DNA of 64,000 bases from Paracentrotus lividus (Eukaryota; Echinodermata; Echinoidea; Camarodonta; Echinidae): contig CALNVZ010003426.1 in NCBI GenBank assembly GCA_940671915.1, positions 31,482,712 through 31,546,711 on the forward strand, given 5' to 3'. A program made the position numbers and the translations under genes. The notes beneath the pieces were generated by a model. That model was not told the origin of the DNA, ran no database searches, and saw only the letters and a program-made list of their open reading frames with translations. This document shows, piece after piece, positions 44,861 through 51,200 of this stretch (its first letter is position 1; each line of letters opens with the position of its first letter).

Positions 44861-45209
44861 TTTCCATGTTTTTAAAGTAAAACAAGGCTTCTTTTAACCA
44901 GAACCCTATTTATATAAGCAATCACCCAGTACTAGTATGCCAAATGTAAATGTTCAATTTACCCTCACTCGATCATGTGCAAGTTTACAACAGAACATTA
45001 TCATTGGTATTGCACGAGAATCAAAGTTCTTCCCGTGATTTCAGCAAAATTTGATGAATCAATCAAGTGTCATCGACACAAAGCATAGTTTCCAATCATG
45101 ATGTCTTACCTGCAATAATGTCATCCATCTGCTCCAGGGCTGCAGCCAACATCTGGCTCGCATCCGAAGCTAGATTCGTCATCTCTGTTGCCGTGGTAAT
45201 ACTAGTTAT
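4954..45209 (-). CDS. PPFIBP1: Liprin-beta gene, N-terminal 742 codons in 16 exons (3' end outside window)
   Basis: Liprin-beta is a cytoplasmic scaffold. In known members the N-terminal coiled coil self-associates and three C-terminal SAM domains bind liprin-alpha; the family works at LAR phosphatase adhesion sites, synapses and cortical microtubule platforms. The coding joins are 45182-45110, 40882-40653, 25739-25662, 21586-21473, 20582-20451, 19723-19661, 18341-18279, 17683-17621, 16759-16712, 13972-13924, 13660-13599, 12289-12211, 11623-11526, 11063-10911, 8931-8206 and 5149-4954. Every junction has AG acceptor and GT donor dinucleotides, and phases match throughout. Residues about 90-350 are heptad-rich coiled coil, 350-677 are Ser/Pro/Thr-rich and probably disordered, and 720-742 is the family SFGKGLFKI/SAPNL block. 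The SAM domains are missing because the window ends. It cannot be assigned to vertebrate paralogue 1 or 2; most invertebrates have a single liprin-beta. Identification is from remembered family sequence, not a search. Confidence 0.93.
5150..8205. other. Intron 15; purine-rich half plus plain AT-rich sequence
   Basis: The exon-proximal part (5155-5960) is a purine-rich low-complexity tract. From about 6000 to 8205 I see only AT-rich unique-looking sequence with short C runs (for example 6271-6279) and no exon or repeat that I could support. Confidence 0.7.
5155..5960. repeat. GA-rich polypurine tract (about 800 bp)
   Basis: The plus strand is dominated by GAGA, GGGAGAG and AAAGAGAG words, including a pure GA run near 5902-5918. 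The opposite strand therefore reads as a long open frame of Ser, Leu, Phe, Pro and His codons (280 codons), which is compositional and not a gene. Polypurine mirror stretches like this can form triplex DNA in general; that is inference here. Confidence 0.85.
8206..8931 (-). CDS. PPFIBP1: Liprin-beta exon 15, long disordered exon with a 40-residue duplication
   Basis: 726 nt, phase 0 to 0, residues 436-677. The acceptor is CTGTCCCTACAG and the donor CCAGAG/GTAATC. It is rich in Pro, Ser, Thr, Asp and Asn with no predicted fold. Two 40-residue tandem units are visible: HPTPD...KTIHVPIHI (residues 444-483) and HSTPD...RTIHVPIHV (484-523). The rest includes NSWETVPKKVNFDLDATTEI and SPTDLTFIDIDDANVAHFRR, hydrophobic-acidic patches that could be short binding motifs. 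Vertebrate liprin-beta has a less extensive linker here. The long open frame and exact junction phases support its being coding. Confidence 0.87.
8668..8907 (-). repeat. PPFIBP1: 120-bp tandem duplication inside exon 15
   Basis: Copy 1 is 8907-8788 and copy 2 is 8787-8668, read on the minus strand. Both begin with a CAT-CCC/TCC-ACT-CC(T/C)-GA(C/T) codon run (HPTPD, HSTPD) and end with ACAAT(A/C)CA(C/T)GTCCCTATCC (TIHVPIH). The repeated landmarks are exactly 40 codons apart, while the middle of the unit has diverged. Confidence 0.75.
8932..10910. other. Intron 14, AT-rich with homopolymer runs
   Basis: No exon or transposon could be supported. It contains a C run near 9961-9970 and poly-T runs near 10299-10340. 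The rest is AT-rich. Confidence 0.7.
10911..11063 (-). CDS. PPFIBP1: Liprin-beta exon 14 (disordered linker, RRSASLENL motif)
   Basis: 153 nt, phase 0 to 0, residues 385-435. It starts RQAPPGHSPVSPERDFDHTM and later has SKTSRRSASLENLQSNGIP. The acceptor is TTTGTTCCACAG and the donor TTACCG/GTAAGT. RRSAS fits a basophilic-kinase and 14-3-3-like site (RxxS type), and SASLENL resembles the vertebrate SSSLGNL segment. A kinase or 14-3-3 partner is inferred only from the motif. Confidence 0.87.
11064..11525. other. Intron 13, nothing seen
   Basis: 462 bp between exons 14 and 13. I see no repeat, RNA gene or further exon. Confidence 0.75.
11526..11623 (-). CDS. PPFIBP1: Liprin-beta exon 13 (acidic, Ser/Thr-rich linker)
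   Basis: 98 nt, phase 1 in and 0 out, residues 352-384. It starts VDMDMLLDIENQRTDSFSTS and ends GDTDTSRDS. The acceptor is TTTGTTTCAG and the donor GATAGT/GTAAGT. It corresponds in position to the vertebrate EYEELLNSSSISSLLD segment after the coiled coil. It is rich in Ser, Thr and Asp and likely disordered and phosphorylated, which is inference. Confidence 0.86.
11624..12210. other. Intron 12, nothing seen
   Basis: 587 bp of AT-rich sequence between exons 13 and 12. No feature supported. Confidence 0.75.
12211..12289 (-). CDS. PPFIBP1: Liprin-beta exon 12 (end of coiled coil)
   Basis: 79 nt, phase 0 in and 1 out, residues 326-351: DKTIDDMNQRLSRFYHVQEM then AAINGR plus one base. It matches the vertebrate block DRKIEDLRQCLNRYKKMQD, where the rod ends. 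The acceptor is TTCCTGTAG and the donor GGGAGAG/GTAATC. Confidence 0.91.
12290..13598. other. Intron 11, mostly one mobile element
   Basis: The piggyBac-like element at 12456-13222 fills more than half of this intron; the flanks are plain AT-rich sequence. Confidence 0.7.
12456..13222. mobile_element. piggyBac-like non-autonomous element with TTAA on both sides
   Basis: TTAA at 12452-12455 and at 13223-13226 flank inverted ends. The left end begins CCCTAATAAGACTGGGG and the right end, reverse-complemented, begins CCCTCAAAAGACTGGGG (15 of 17 identical). A CCCT start and a TTAA target duplication are the known signature of piggyBac elements. Just inside, (G)n/CCAAGATGCCCC-like and GGCCATGATGGCCCC-like segments are inverted too. 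No transposase frame is present; the 81-codon open frame across the right end is not similar to anything I know. Confidence 0.75.
13599..13660 (-). CDS. PPFIBP1: Liprin-beta exon 11 (coiled coil, conserved block)
   Basis: 62 nt, phase 1 in and 0 out, residues 305-325; after the split Glu it reads VEKEKLKIAVDSLIAGNKEK. It aligns well with the vertebrate liprin-beta block EVQKMKKAVESLMAANEEK. The acceptor is TTAATATGTAG and the donor GAAAAG/GTGAGA. Confidence 0.92.
13924..13972 (-). CDS. PPFIBP1: Liprin-beta exon 10 (coiled coil)
   Basis: 49 nt, phase 0 in and 1 out, residues 289-304: ALLDDLQSKKVKTLDE plus one base. The acceptor CTCTTTCTGCAG and donor GATGAAG/GTATGT are both strong. The split Glu codon is completed by exon 11 (G|AA), an independent check on the model. 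Confidence 0.87.
13973..16711. other. Intron 9, with one MITE
   Basis: Contains the MITE at 15087-15314, a G run at about 14202-14211 and several poly-T/A runs. An imperfect inverted pair lies at about 15362-15428 (ACACTCCATAC versus GTATGGACGGAGTGTG). No exon fits the required phase. Confidence 0.65.
15087..15314. mobile_element. MITE, TACTGTA-type (copy 2)
   Basis: The ends are TACTGTATTCG at left and GCGAATACAGTA at right, with TA at both borders. The interior aligns with copy 1 at 3021-3255 over most of its length, including ATTTTCGCGGATTTCGCG and the ATGATTTC(T/C)TATGCATG core. The two copies are clearly diverged, so neither is a recent insertion. Confidence 0.75.
16712..16759 (-). CDS. 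PPFIBP1: Liprin-beta exon 9, small exon coding a basic insert
   Basis: 48 nt, phase 0 to 0, residues 273-288: KPRKPRRRLFQKSIRP. The acceptor TGTATTCCAATAACAG and donor CGCCCA/GTAAGT are both strong, which is the main reason to accept it. Nine of 16 residues are Lys or Arg and two prolines would break the helix, so it interrupts the rod. I do not recall an equivalent in vertebrate liprin-beta, although the vertebrate protein has an alternative Lys-rich segment nearby (KKKLKEK). The exon is symmetric and can be skipped without a frameshift, so alternative splicing is likely but unproven. Confidence 0.72.
16760..17620. other. Intron 8, nothing seen
   Basis: 861 bp. Short overlapping plus-strand open frames at 16744-17062 lie opposite the exon 9 boundary and look like chance. 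Confidence 0.7.
17621..17683 (-). CDS. PPFIBP1: Liprin-beta exon 8 (63-nt coiled-coil cassette)
   Basis: 63 nt if the acceptor is CCTGGAAG before 17683, phase 0 to 0, residues 252-272: VKLVRSQTETAELKARLRYS then H. The donor is AGCCAT/GTGAGT, a strong match. The first acceptor is not ideal; a downstream GTCACAG would give a shorter exon starting at TETAELK and is also in frame. The 63-nt choice is supported by the same length in the two preceding exons. Confidence 0.8.
17684..18278. other. Intron 7, nothing seen
   Basis: 595 bp of AT-rich sequence with a T-rich run near 18160-18178. No feature supported. Confidence 0.75.
18279..18341 (-). CDS. PPFIBP1: Liprin-beta exon 7 (63-nt coiled-coil cassette)
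   Basis: 63 nt, phase 0 to 0, residues 231-251: KIVSELQAECHKWQEKYMET then Q. The acceptor is TTTTTAATTACAG and the donor ACACAG/GTAGGT. It resembles the vertebrate liprin-beta stretch KIKVGQMQYEKQRMEQKW, including the Trp near its end. It again encodes three heptads. Confidence 0.87.
18342..19660. other. Intron 6, with a SINE-like sequence near exon 6
   Basis: Mostly AT-rich unique-looking sequence; the tRNA-like SINE region at 19360-19640 ends about 20 bp from the donor of exon 6. Confidence 0.65.
19360..19640 (+). mobile_element. SINE-like retroposon with pol III B box and conserved core
   Basis: A B-box-like GGTTCAAATCC lies at 19447-19457, followed by a block at 19504-19543 reading CACTCAACCCAGGTGAGGTA and then AATGGGTACCTGG. 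As I remember it, this CACTC-CCCAGGTG-TAAATGGGTACC block is the conserved central domain (Nin-DC type) shared by SINEs of many invertebrates. The 5' A box is not clear and the ends cannot be fixed by eye. The plus-strand open frame that starts inside it is not a gene. Confidence 0.6.
19661..19723 (-). CDS. PPFIBP1: Liprin-beta exon 6 (63-nt coiled-coil cassette)
   Basis: 63 nt, phase 0 to 0, residues 210-230: SKIEEQQQEMSKLMSKYQQS then Q. The acceptor CATTTCAG has a good pyrimidine tract and the donor is AGTCAG/GTTAGT. It encodes exactly 21 residues, three heptads, so including or skipping it keeps both frame and heptad register. Confidence 0.85.
19724..20450. other. Intron 5, with a MITE
   Basis: Contains the MITE at 20067-20314. 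Just upstream, 19950-20040 has a second pol III-like B box (GGTTCAATTCC), possibly a truncated SINE. Confidence 0.65.
20067..20314. mobile_element. MITE with 19-bp perfect terminal repeats, TGGTATCTCACTTCGCGGA family
   Basis: The left end TGGTATCTCACTTCGCGGA and the right end are exact inverted copies. The interior is built of short related words, GAGACGTCTCCG, TCGCGGA and ACTTTGAAACGG, several of them palindromic. A longer relative is at 52246-52628 and a decayed one may be at about 38560-38765. No coding capacity and no clear target duplication. Confidence 0.82.
20451..20582 (-). CDS. PPFIBP1: Liprin-beta exon 5 (coiled coil)
   Basis: 132 nt, phase 0 to 0, residues 166-209, starting ESEIHCELEQSQQNYAVEAS and ending RERAIMAE. 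The acceptor is AATGACAG and the donor GCTGAG/GTACTT. It is charged and helical throughout with no Pro or Gly, as expected for the rod. It matches the vertebrate SLETQKLDLMAEISNLKLKL region in position and character more than in exact residues. Confidence 0.88.
20583..21472. other. Intron 4, nothing seen
   Basis: 890 bp of AT-rich sequence. No feature supported. Confidence 0.75.
21473..21586 (-). CDS. PPFIBP1: Liprin-beta exon 4 (coiled coil, family signature)
   Basis: 114 nt, phase 0 to 0, residues 128-165. It begins VNVLTDQIEAQNEKIHELE and ends DAETKLLQ. This is the most recognisable coiled-coil block of the family; vertebrate liprin-beta reads VSVLTDQVEAQGEKIRDLE here. The acceptor is AATTGTAG and the donor CTCCAA/GTATGT. 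All 38 residues fit a heptad pattern. Confidence 0.93.
21680..22232 (+). pseudogene. Non-LTR retrotransposon (LINE) fragment, C-terminal reverse transcriptase region, part 1
   Basis: The plus strand reads VYLGVTLDRSLTYKNHIL, then KKKVSARNSILKKLANSKWG and ALCYSAAEYACPVWGRSPHA. This is the thumb/C-terminal region typical of Jockey/CR1-like LINE ORF2 proteins. The frame is damaged near a C run (about 22081-22120), after which RSRHSFLHS is in another frame. The endonuclease and catalytic YxDD part of the reverse transcriptase are absent, so this is a 5'-truncated dead copy. It continues at 23374. Confidence 0.85.
22233..23373. mobile_element. hAT-like non-autonomous element inserted into the LINE
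   Basis: The left end is CAGGGCTCAACATTAA; the right end, reverse-complemented, is CAACGCTCAACACTAACATT. CCTTTGG is repeated at 22226-22232 and 23374-23380 (7 bp; an eighth base differs). A CA-start, GCTCAACA ends and a 7-8-bp duplication fit the hAT superfamily. Removing it rejoins the LINE reading frame, which fixes the borders. Inside are GC-rich GGCGCC palindromes at the left end and GGTTGCCCGGCAGGGCAACC near the right. No transposase is visible. Confidence 0.78.
23374..23690 (+). pseudogene. LINE fragment, extreme C-terminal tail, part 2
   Basis: The plus strand reads STRLASAPHSVNTSPKESLP, then LNHLQAGVGRCKALMVKWGI and CECGEEETMIHLLQCPL. The LNxLxxGxGRCK...CxCGxxxTxxHLLxCP pattern is the zinc-knuckle-like C-terminal tail of Jockey-type LINE proteins. 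It is in frame with the first part once the hAT-like element is removed. It ends with a stop after QYPFA and further 3' decay. Confidence 0.85.
25662..25739 (-). CDS. PPFIBP1: Liprin-beta exon 3 (coiled-coil start)
   Basis: 78 nt, phase 0 to 0, residues 102-127: QELATSPGSNEKMKRLEGDK then DSLQLQ. It corresponds to the vertebrate segment with RLARLENDKESLVLQ. The acceptor is GTTACAG and the donor CTTCAG/GTATGA. A second AG three bases in (CAG|CAG-like) could remove the first Gln, a typical NAGNAG ambiguity. It opens the continuous coiled coil. The intron upstream is about 15 kb, the largest between two coding exons of this gene. Confidence 0.88.
25978..27125. mobile_element. TTAA-flanked MITE, AGGTAGTGTCATCC family (copy 1, interrupted)
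   Basis: The left end is AGGTAGTGTCATCCTTTT; the right end is its inverted copy with one mismatch. TTAA lies at 25974-25977 and 27126-27129. The left 350 bp are nearly identical to copy 2 at 59269-59724. The copy is interrupted at 26331-27053 by a different element. The 148-codon plus-strand open frame across the left half has no recognisable domain; its counterpart in copy 2 was not checked codon by codon. Confidence 0.8.
26331..27053. mobile_element. Nested element with GGGCCATTCCACG terminal repeats
   Basis: The left end GGGCCATTCCACG (26331-26343) and right end CGTGGAATGGCCC (27041-27053) are perfect inverted copies. It is absent from the matching position in the copy at 59269-59724. A near-palindromic motif GTAACGCGAGTTACCG occurs at 26674 and 26859, and once more as GTAACGCAAGTTACCG at 27027, immediately inside the right end. 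Host sequence on the right side resumes some 50 bp further on than in copy 2, so a deletion accompanied or followed the insertion. The class is unknown. Confidence 0.72.
27462..27627. repeat. 83-bp tandem duplication
   Basis: Copies at 27462-27544 and 27545-27627 share CATCATCTACGTTCTCACTC and TTTACTAATCA(C/T)ATTCATGATCT. Simple two-copy duplication within an intron. Confidence 0.85.
34226..36311. mobile_element. hAT-like non-autonomous element (2.1 kb) with a perfect 8-bp target duplication
   Basis: The direct repeat ATTATAGG lies at 34218-34225 and 36312-36319. The left end begins TAGGGATGTTGGAC and the right end, reverse-complemented, reads (T)AGGGATGTCAGAC, 12 of 14 identical. A TAGGGATG start and an 8-bp duplication are the known signature of hAT elements. 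The interior has imperfect tandem copies about 154 bp apart (GTTACCATGGTAACAAAACA at 34607 and GTTGCCATGGTGACAAAGCA at 34761) and a CpG-containing part at 35290-35760. No transposase frame is seen. Confidence 0.8.
36745..37850. repeat. GA-rich imperfect tandem repeat, units of about 165-260 bp
   Basis: The phrase GTGAAATTATTGGTC or a close variant recurs at about 36961, 37218, 37463, 37628 and 37837. It is accompanied each time by ACAAGAAA...AGAAGATGGTTTAGAAGGA and AGAGTTTAGC(T/A)GAAAATAGAAAG. Unit length varies by indels in the purine-rich spacer. Minus-strand open frames of Leu/Ser/Phe codons here are compositional. Confidence 0.8.
38560..38765. mobile_element. Possible decayed member of the TGGTATCTCAC MITE family
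   Basis: Begins near CTCACTGAAGAAGACGTCGC and ends GACACGTCTCATGGCCAGTGAGACAG, with interior GACGTCGC, TCGCGGCAGTCGCAGCGACT and GAGATGTCGCGGTG words like those of the copies at 20067 and 52246. The ends are no longer exact inverted copies. Confidence 0.4.
40653..40882 (-). CDS. PPFIBP1: Liprin-beta exon 2
   Basis: 230 nt, entered in phase 1 (acceptor TTTGATCAG) and leaving in phase 0 (AAAAAG/GTAAAA); it codes residues 25-101. It runs from GTRVQGMDYDNGPVV to a helical segment RLIDELRFAAERAIENGEE and then VEDSTRQYIVRLLGDKK. The last part sits where vertebrate liprin-beta has the DSTAETLVEWLQSQ segment. The Met inside the exon (MDYDNG) is not the start, because the frame is open back to the acceptor and joins exon 1 cleanly. 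Before the helix it is polar and probably unstructured. Confidence 0.88.
42496..43773. mobile_element. Helentron/HINE-like element: terminal repeats, eight ~150-bp units, GGAC microsatellite, right hairpin
   Basis: TGTCCCCGCCGA at 42496-42507 is inverted exactly at 43762-43773. The interior is a tandem array with the landmark GTGCTATCA at 42538, 42699, 42834, 42987, 43145, 43297, 43453 and 43602 (spacings 135-161 bp). Six units contain a perfect AGGTCAAAGGTCA. After the array comes a GGACGGAC microsatellite (43686-43716). The right end is a hairpin, 43743-43772, with stem GTCCCC/GGGGAC and inner stem CGAAC/GTTCG. Short terminal repeat, internal tandem array, microsatellite and 3' hairpin are features described for non-autonomous Helentrons; that class call is inference. 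Confidence 0.72.
44441..44513. repeat. TC-rich microsatellite
   Basis: A (TC)n run followed by TTTCTCTC and CCTCCC variants. The minus-strand open frames rich in Arg-Glu across it are artefacts of the dinucleotide repeat. Confidence 0.9.
44829..44859. repeat. (TTA)n microsatellite
   Basis: About ten TTA/ATT units in a row within the first coding intron. Confidence 0.9.
45110..45209 (-). CDS. PPFIBP1: Liprin-beta exon 1 (start codon)
   Basis: The start ATG is at 45182-45180 and gives MTNLASDASQMLAAALEQMD, followed by DIIA. This closely matches the vertebrate liprin-beta-1 N-terminus, which also has SDAS-MLAAALEQMD-IIAG. The acceptor is TTTATCCTAG before 45209 and the donor is GCAG/GTAAGA after 45110. 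The exon codes residues 1-24 plus the first base of Gly25. The 27 bases before the ATG are open in frame (nine codons), so the sequence alone does not exclude an upstream start. The family match and the presence of an acceptor indicate that these bases are 5' UTR and that at least one further 5' exon exists upstream. Confidence 0.9.
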
Positions 45210-48200
45210 CTAGGATAAAGAAGATGCATCAATTAATCCAAAACGTACATGTATACAAGCCTGCAGAGTAGCAGATTGTTGAAAACAGGTGTAAAGAAAC
45301 ACTCTCCTCAACACAGTAATGCATTCAACCAATGTTCAAAAACATAATACGTACATGCAACCCAACTTTTAATAAAGAGTTTGGAAAGTTGAGAGATAAA
45401 AAGAAAAGAACTACATGTACATTTGTACTGTGACAGAGTTCATTTCCATGTAAGTACTTAAGATTTGCTGCCATAGAAACTTAGAACGTACCTAATGACC
45501 TATAAAGTAGTAATCTCATGAAAACAAGTTAATCCTGGCATACGCACGACTTTGATCAGATCCCTTTCATTCTCAAGTCACGTCTTCATGAGGACTATGA
45601 ATAAAGGGTCATGAGATTGACGTATCTCTACAGCTATTCTCCTTCAATTACCCTACTCCACAAGAGAAAGAAGCGTGCTTTAACCAGCTGTTGCTATGAC
45701 AACTGCATCATCTTCTTTGCTCCCAAATCAATAAATAAAATCCACCCACTCTTCATACTTTCTTCCGTCTAGTTCTGAGCTCATAAATTATTCATGTCCT
45801 TACCCTAGATAGTCCCAAGGTACACTCTGTTAACCCAGATCTTTGCCGCTGAAAGTTGACCGCTATAAACTGGACAGCAGCGTGGTCAGTACACCTTCAA
45901 GTTCCCCAAAGTAAAAGTGCTGAAATGCAGGTGCATTAGGCATCCCCTTGCCTACATGTAGATCTACAAATGTATTTATTCCTCTCTCGCTCTTTCTCTG
46001 TCTGTGTTTGAATGTCTCTGCTGCTCAAGGAGTCTTTGAAACTGTCACAAGGCCTCACACAACGGACGTTATTCCTGAGACCGTATCAGCACATCCTGCC
46101 AGTGACTCTCCCACTCCTAACAGACGGACGTCACCGAGGTTCAGTGCAGTGTCGCGGCTAGGACGAGGGTTGTTGGGTTGGTTTGGATGACATCATAACA
46201 TTGACGGTCAGGTGCTGAGGATGGAATGTTCCCTTGTTCTCTCAAGAGACTCGGTGATGGCAGAAATAGAATGGAGGCAGGTCATGTGACACGCTGTGCT
46301 GCTCTCACCTTGTCATTCCTGAGAGAGAAGCAGAGAGGAAAACATGAGACTTTAATATAATATATCTCAACATCACTATTATCGTATTATGCACCAGATT
46401 AGCCCATTTAAACTTAAGAAAACAAATTGAAAGGAGACAGTGTACATTGCAAATCATTATTTACATGCACAACAACTACATTGTATTATTATACAATGTA
46501 TAACGAGTCGTTCACCTCTACACCTACAATGTACACGTTCATGGTCAATTGCAATTCTTTTTTAAGAAAGGGCCCTGCAGTAAAAGAGGAACTCATTCAC
46601 TGCAGACAATCCATACTCTCCAAACAGATCGTAGTTACAGATACAAACGTCTCCTATAAATGTACAATATACATTCTCGTTTTTAATCCTCTACACAATA
46701 CACAGCAGGTTACTCAGCATGCCTAGCCAATTATCACTTTTTGCTTGTCAAAGCAATTTCTAATTAACCTTTAAATGTACACTTACATGTATACTCAATA
46801 CAATCATGTGCTTGTAGGCTATTAAATACATGTATGACAACACGGGATGACAACGAAACTAGACATGACAGTTGTGCCCCCCCCCCCCCCAAGCAATAGT
46901 TTATGAAAAAGAACATAGAGGCCCAATGTAGGCTATACTGTAGTAAAATAAAAATTCTGAATTGTAGTAAACCATTTGATCTGTTAGGTACATTAATACT
47001 ACTGTAGCATGAGCTACACGTACAATGTACTGTACATGTGCAGCGCCTGTTGATGTCTTTAAGACAATGAAATGATACACAACACACAGGAAACATTGAT
47101 ATTGTCAGTCAGTGATGTAAAGAACTTTGGCATGATCACACCTAGAGGAAGTCATTGGGCAGGACAGTTCCCTATACTCACATCCGCTCTCTATCCATTC
47201 ATTCATCTTATAATCACTACATTATAGTGCTTAAACTCTCGCTTTGGTTCTTTACAATCATGAAAGCACTAAAATTAAATTAAAAATAAAAGTTTAGATT
47301 TAAAGAGGACATAAAGCAGGGCTCTATAAAGATGAGCCCCATAAATTTGAACAAGGGCCATGCGATATCCTGTGATCACATTTTACGGTGAAATTTTATA
47401 AAAATATATTTTAAATGATAACAATGTACTTGTACATTTGTAGGGTGTGGTCAATGGCTTTGGTCACCAGTACAAGACAAACAAGTACTAAAATGGGGAG
47501 GGGGTAAATATATACATGTATAGCCTACATGTATATGTACGGCCTAAATTGTACCCAACACTGACAGGTCAGATAATATCTACTGAACTATTCATCTTTA
47601 TAATTTATGTTAATACAAAACTTTAATCCAATTATAAAGCATATAACTTTTTAACCTCACCCCTTTAAATTTTAAATGAAATAGTATACACCAGCACAGT
47701 GAATGCCATTCAGATGAACGAGTTCAAGAAAAAAATTCATTGTTATTATGCTTAAAACCTAGTTTAGTTCATCTGAAGTTCAAGGTTTTCCATATCATGT
47801 CAGTCCTGAGCAGACTGAACTCTCAGTTTGACCTCTTTACTCTCACAATTTAGGGGCTATAAACCTGTGGAAATGAAACCAAAATCCATTCAATCACGCC
47901 CACAGATCCCATACATTATATTCCTGAGCAGAAAGCTAAACAACAGAGCAAAAGTTTTACAGTATGGGGAAAGAGGGTGAAAATAGAAATGTAATACAAG
48001 TACATGTATATGTAGCATACAAGTGTGCATACAAATATATTGTAGTCCCCGAGAAAATCAGATATTTTCTTTAGAAATTGTTAAATTATTCTTCCATCTA
48101 TGGTCCAAAAAATGAATTTTCATTTTATACCCTGAATCGAAATAGTGCCTACATTGTACATGTACATTTCATAGCCAAAAGCTGAAGTGAACTTTAAAGA

Positions 48201-51200
48201 TAATTAAAACAACTGATGTTTTTATTAAGAGAAAATTAAATTTTTCCTGCTTTAAAAATTTTCAAATATCCTCTCTCAAGGCAACTACAAGTTACAATAC
48301 CCTGATACAATCATTATACATGTAATTCCCTGATCATACTAATTACCCACTCATTCCACTTCTCATCTGGTATTATCATCATCTCCATGCCCCTCCCACC
48401 CCTGAGTCAAGGCTAGGCTAGGATAGATAGTATTAGTAAGATGAGATTGTTGATGTTTATCTCAGGCTTTTGTCCAGTCTCACTTCCAGTGTCTGATATT
48501 ATAATTGCACTGAGCTAAGGACAATGACCCCTGATGACCTCAGTTTTAAAGTACAAGCTGATACTGAATATCTGTGATGTACATCCTCTACAAAAAAAAA
48601 TGTTGTTACAATTGTACTGTAAAATTGTATAATTGTACTGTAAAAGTAAAAAGGAATATTTGTGGTATGGTCATTTCTGTATGTTTCCCAATAATCAGGA
48701 GGGGTGCAACAATAAAACCTGTAAATATATCAGACAACCATCATTAAAGTGGTCCAGCTACATGTATATTACCAGACTACATGTAGCCTGAATCTAAAAG
48801 CCTGCAAACATTTTCTTTGATTCCTCAGAGTAAACATTTAGCCTATTAAACTGCATGAAAGTTTCCCCTTAAGTATTATGAAAGTTTAATATGATAATTT
48901 AATTAATCAAAACCAGTTTGCCCATTTTGTAATGAACACTTTTGTTTAATACTCATCTCTAGAAAAAAATGCTAAGTACGGTTTGAAATTTCAGGCAATT
49001 TTTTTCTATCTGGGTACCAATTTAATCACCTGGGTTGGAAGCAGACACTGAGGATTATACCATCTTGCCTACATCATACAAAGGACCAAAATTAAAGCTA
49101 AAAGTAAGTCATGCAGACTGGTCTTTATATGCATGAGTACATGTACGTATCCTTGGGCAAGTAGCCAGGTAGCTGCATGCAGCCCACGAGTGACCGTCCA
49201 GCCAGCCGTATAGCTGACCAATCATCTCAAACTATTGGGCTTCTAATAGGTGGAGACAGCACAGCAGATGACCATCCTTATTATCGGTAGGCGGTACCCA
49301 GTTTCCTGTAGGCCCTACATGTCTGTACGTACCTCAGTCGTATCATGAAGGTATCTAATCCTACCTTCATGGTCATGGACCATATATCCACGGTCATATC
49401 ACTATTAAAGACAAAATAGTCCAGGATATGAATTTAAAGTCTGAATGTTGACTTCTTTGTTTTTTGTTTTCGTTTGTTTGTTTGTGTTGTTTTTGTTTTT
49501 GTTTTTGAAATACAACCTATAATTTATAATAGGCGACAGACATTGGAGACCAAACTGTACGGGCTTTTTACAGGAAAATAGCTTGTCTACATACATGTAG
49601 GCCTACCTATTGTACTAATAAACATAAATTATGGTATTTCCATGGTGACAATCATTGTATTCTATTTCTACACAGAAAAGTACACCAAAAAGTGTAATTT
49701 ACGTGTCACAAATACATATTTAATCTTTAAACAGTGTATTTTACATGTAGGCCTACATGATATGTACATTAATTGCATTAAGTTTCACAATACAATTACA
49801 ACGTCAAGAAGAGTTCATGTTTGTGTACATGTACATCATGACTCAGTCTTCAAACACAAGAAAGTGTGATTGTATTTCTAAAGCTACTTCACAGTAAAGC
49901 AGGTTTGTCAATATTTGATAATTGAAAACCAGACATTATAAACTGAAAAGAAAGGGAAAGACAGTCAACAATGATGATAAGTAATTCTATTGCGCTTTTA
50001 TGATTGCACATGTAGACCTACAGGCCTGTAGGCCCTAATCGTGCAGGGCATGTGGGGGGCCTACATTACGTTTTGTGCCCAAATAATGAAAAATTCTTTT
50101 CAAATTTGGCAACAAAATCTATGATGCAAAATTTACAATGCACAGATACATGTAGTTGATTTCCTCTGATACTCTAGCTGCATGAAATGCATGTGCTCAA
50201 AAACACAAGAGCAGTAATACTTAGCTTTAGAGCTGCCCTAGTTTATTAGACAATATGAATCAAATCAGGCAGATAATTACTGTCTGTAGAAACGTGTTAG
50301 AAATCAATACTCCATCACATTAACTGAATGTAGCAGACTATTATTAAATTAAAAGCCTGTCAATAGTAACACTTGCTAACATGTGGGAATCAACTATATA
50401 CTAGTTAATATTAACCCAAATTCACTCACCAAAGTAGTCTTTAGATCCAGACACATTGCTCAATACATCAAGCAGGGTCTAATATCAGAGCAGACAACAC
50501 TTTGCAATTCCCATTCTTATGAAGCATAGTGCCACAGTTGTGTATAACCTTCATACTATGTTTAGCCATTAAAATTCATGGCAAAGAATCCAATAATGGC
50601 ATGGAATGCTTCTGATATCAAATCAAATTAAAATAAATGGATTTAAGCTGGAGCTAGCGCCAAGTGTAATGAGATATAATGAGCAGCGCTTCAATAACGG
50701 TCGTGATTGGCATTGAATCTAGCCATCATTTGTACAGGTACATGTAACTTTGAATAAATTCAATTTATAATGGAGAAAGGGTATAATTTTAGTGTGGGTC
50801 ATGAGAATTCATTAAAATAATTTAAAGGAAAATGAAATATTGGAAATGTGTTTTCAACTTTTAATACAAAATGTATTTAAGCCTCACAAAAACAGCAACC
50901 AGTGAAATATCAAAATGAATGATAGCAATTATTTCCTCACTTTCCACACCAAACATCTCAATCTCTTGACAAGCAGAAGATTAATTTCCTCATTAATCTT
51001 TCATAAATACCATGAACCTAGGTTCATTGAAACCTGAAGCTGAGTCAATAGAGAGAACCCTGGTGTAGATGGTTGGGGTCAGTTTAGTATTGATCTAGAG
51101 AAGGGCAAGTGGGATTTTTCATGCCCCTGTCATACCAAATGAAAAAGGCCAAAGAAAATTTTAATTTACCCCCCCCCCCCCCAAAAAAAAAAAAAAAATA

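Larger units (their letters stand above)
40883..45109. other. Intron 1 (coding exons 1-2), with the tandem-repeat element
   Basis: Contains the 1.3-kb element at 42496-43773, a TC-rich tract (44441-44513), a TTA microsatellite (44829-44859) and T-rich runs (41701-41730). Otherwise AT-rich with no supported exon. Confidence 0.65.

Noticed and set aside
45948..46190. 80-codon plus-strand open frame with a signal-peptide-like start (FIPLSLFLCLCLNVSAAQG)
   Set aside because: No supporting exon structure, no recognisable domain, and it lies opposite the liprin-beta 5' flank; chance is the simplest explanation.
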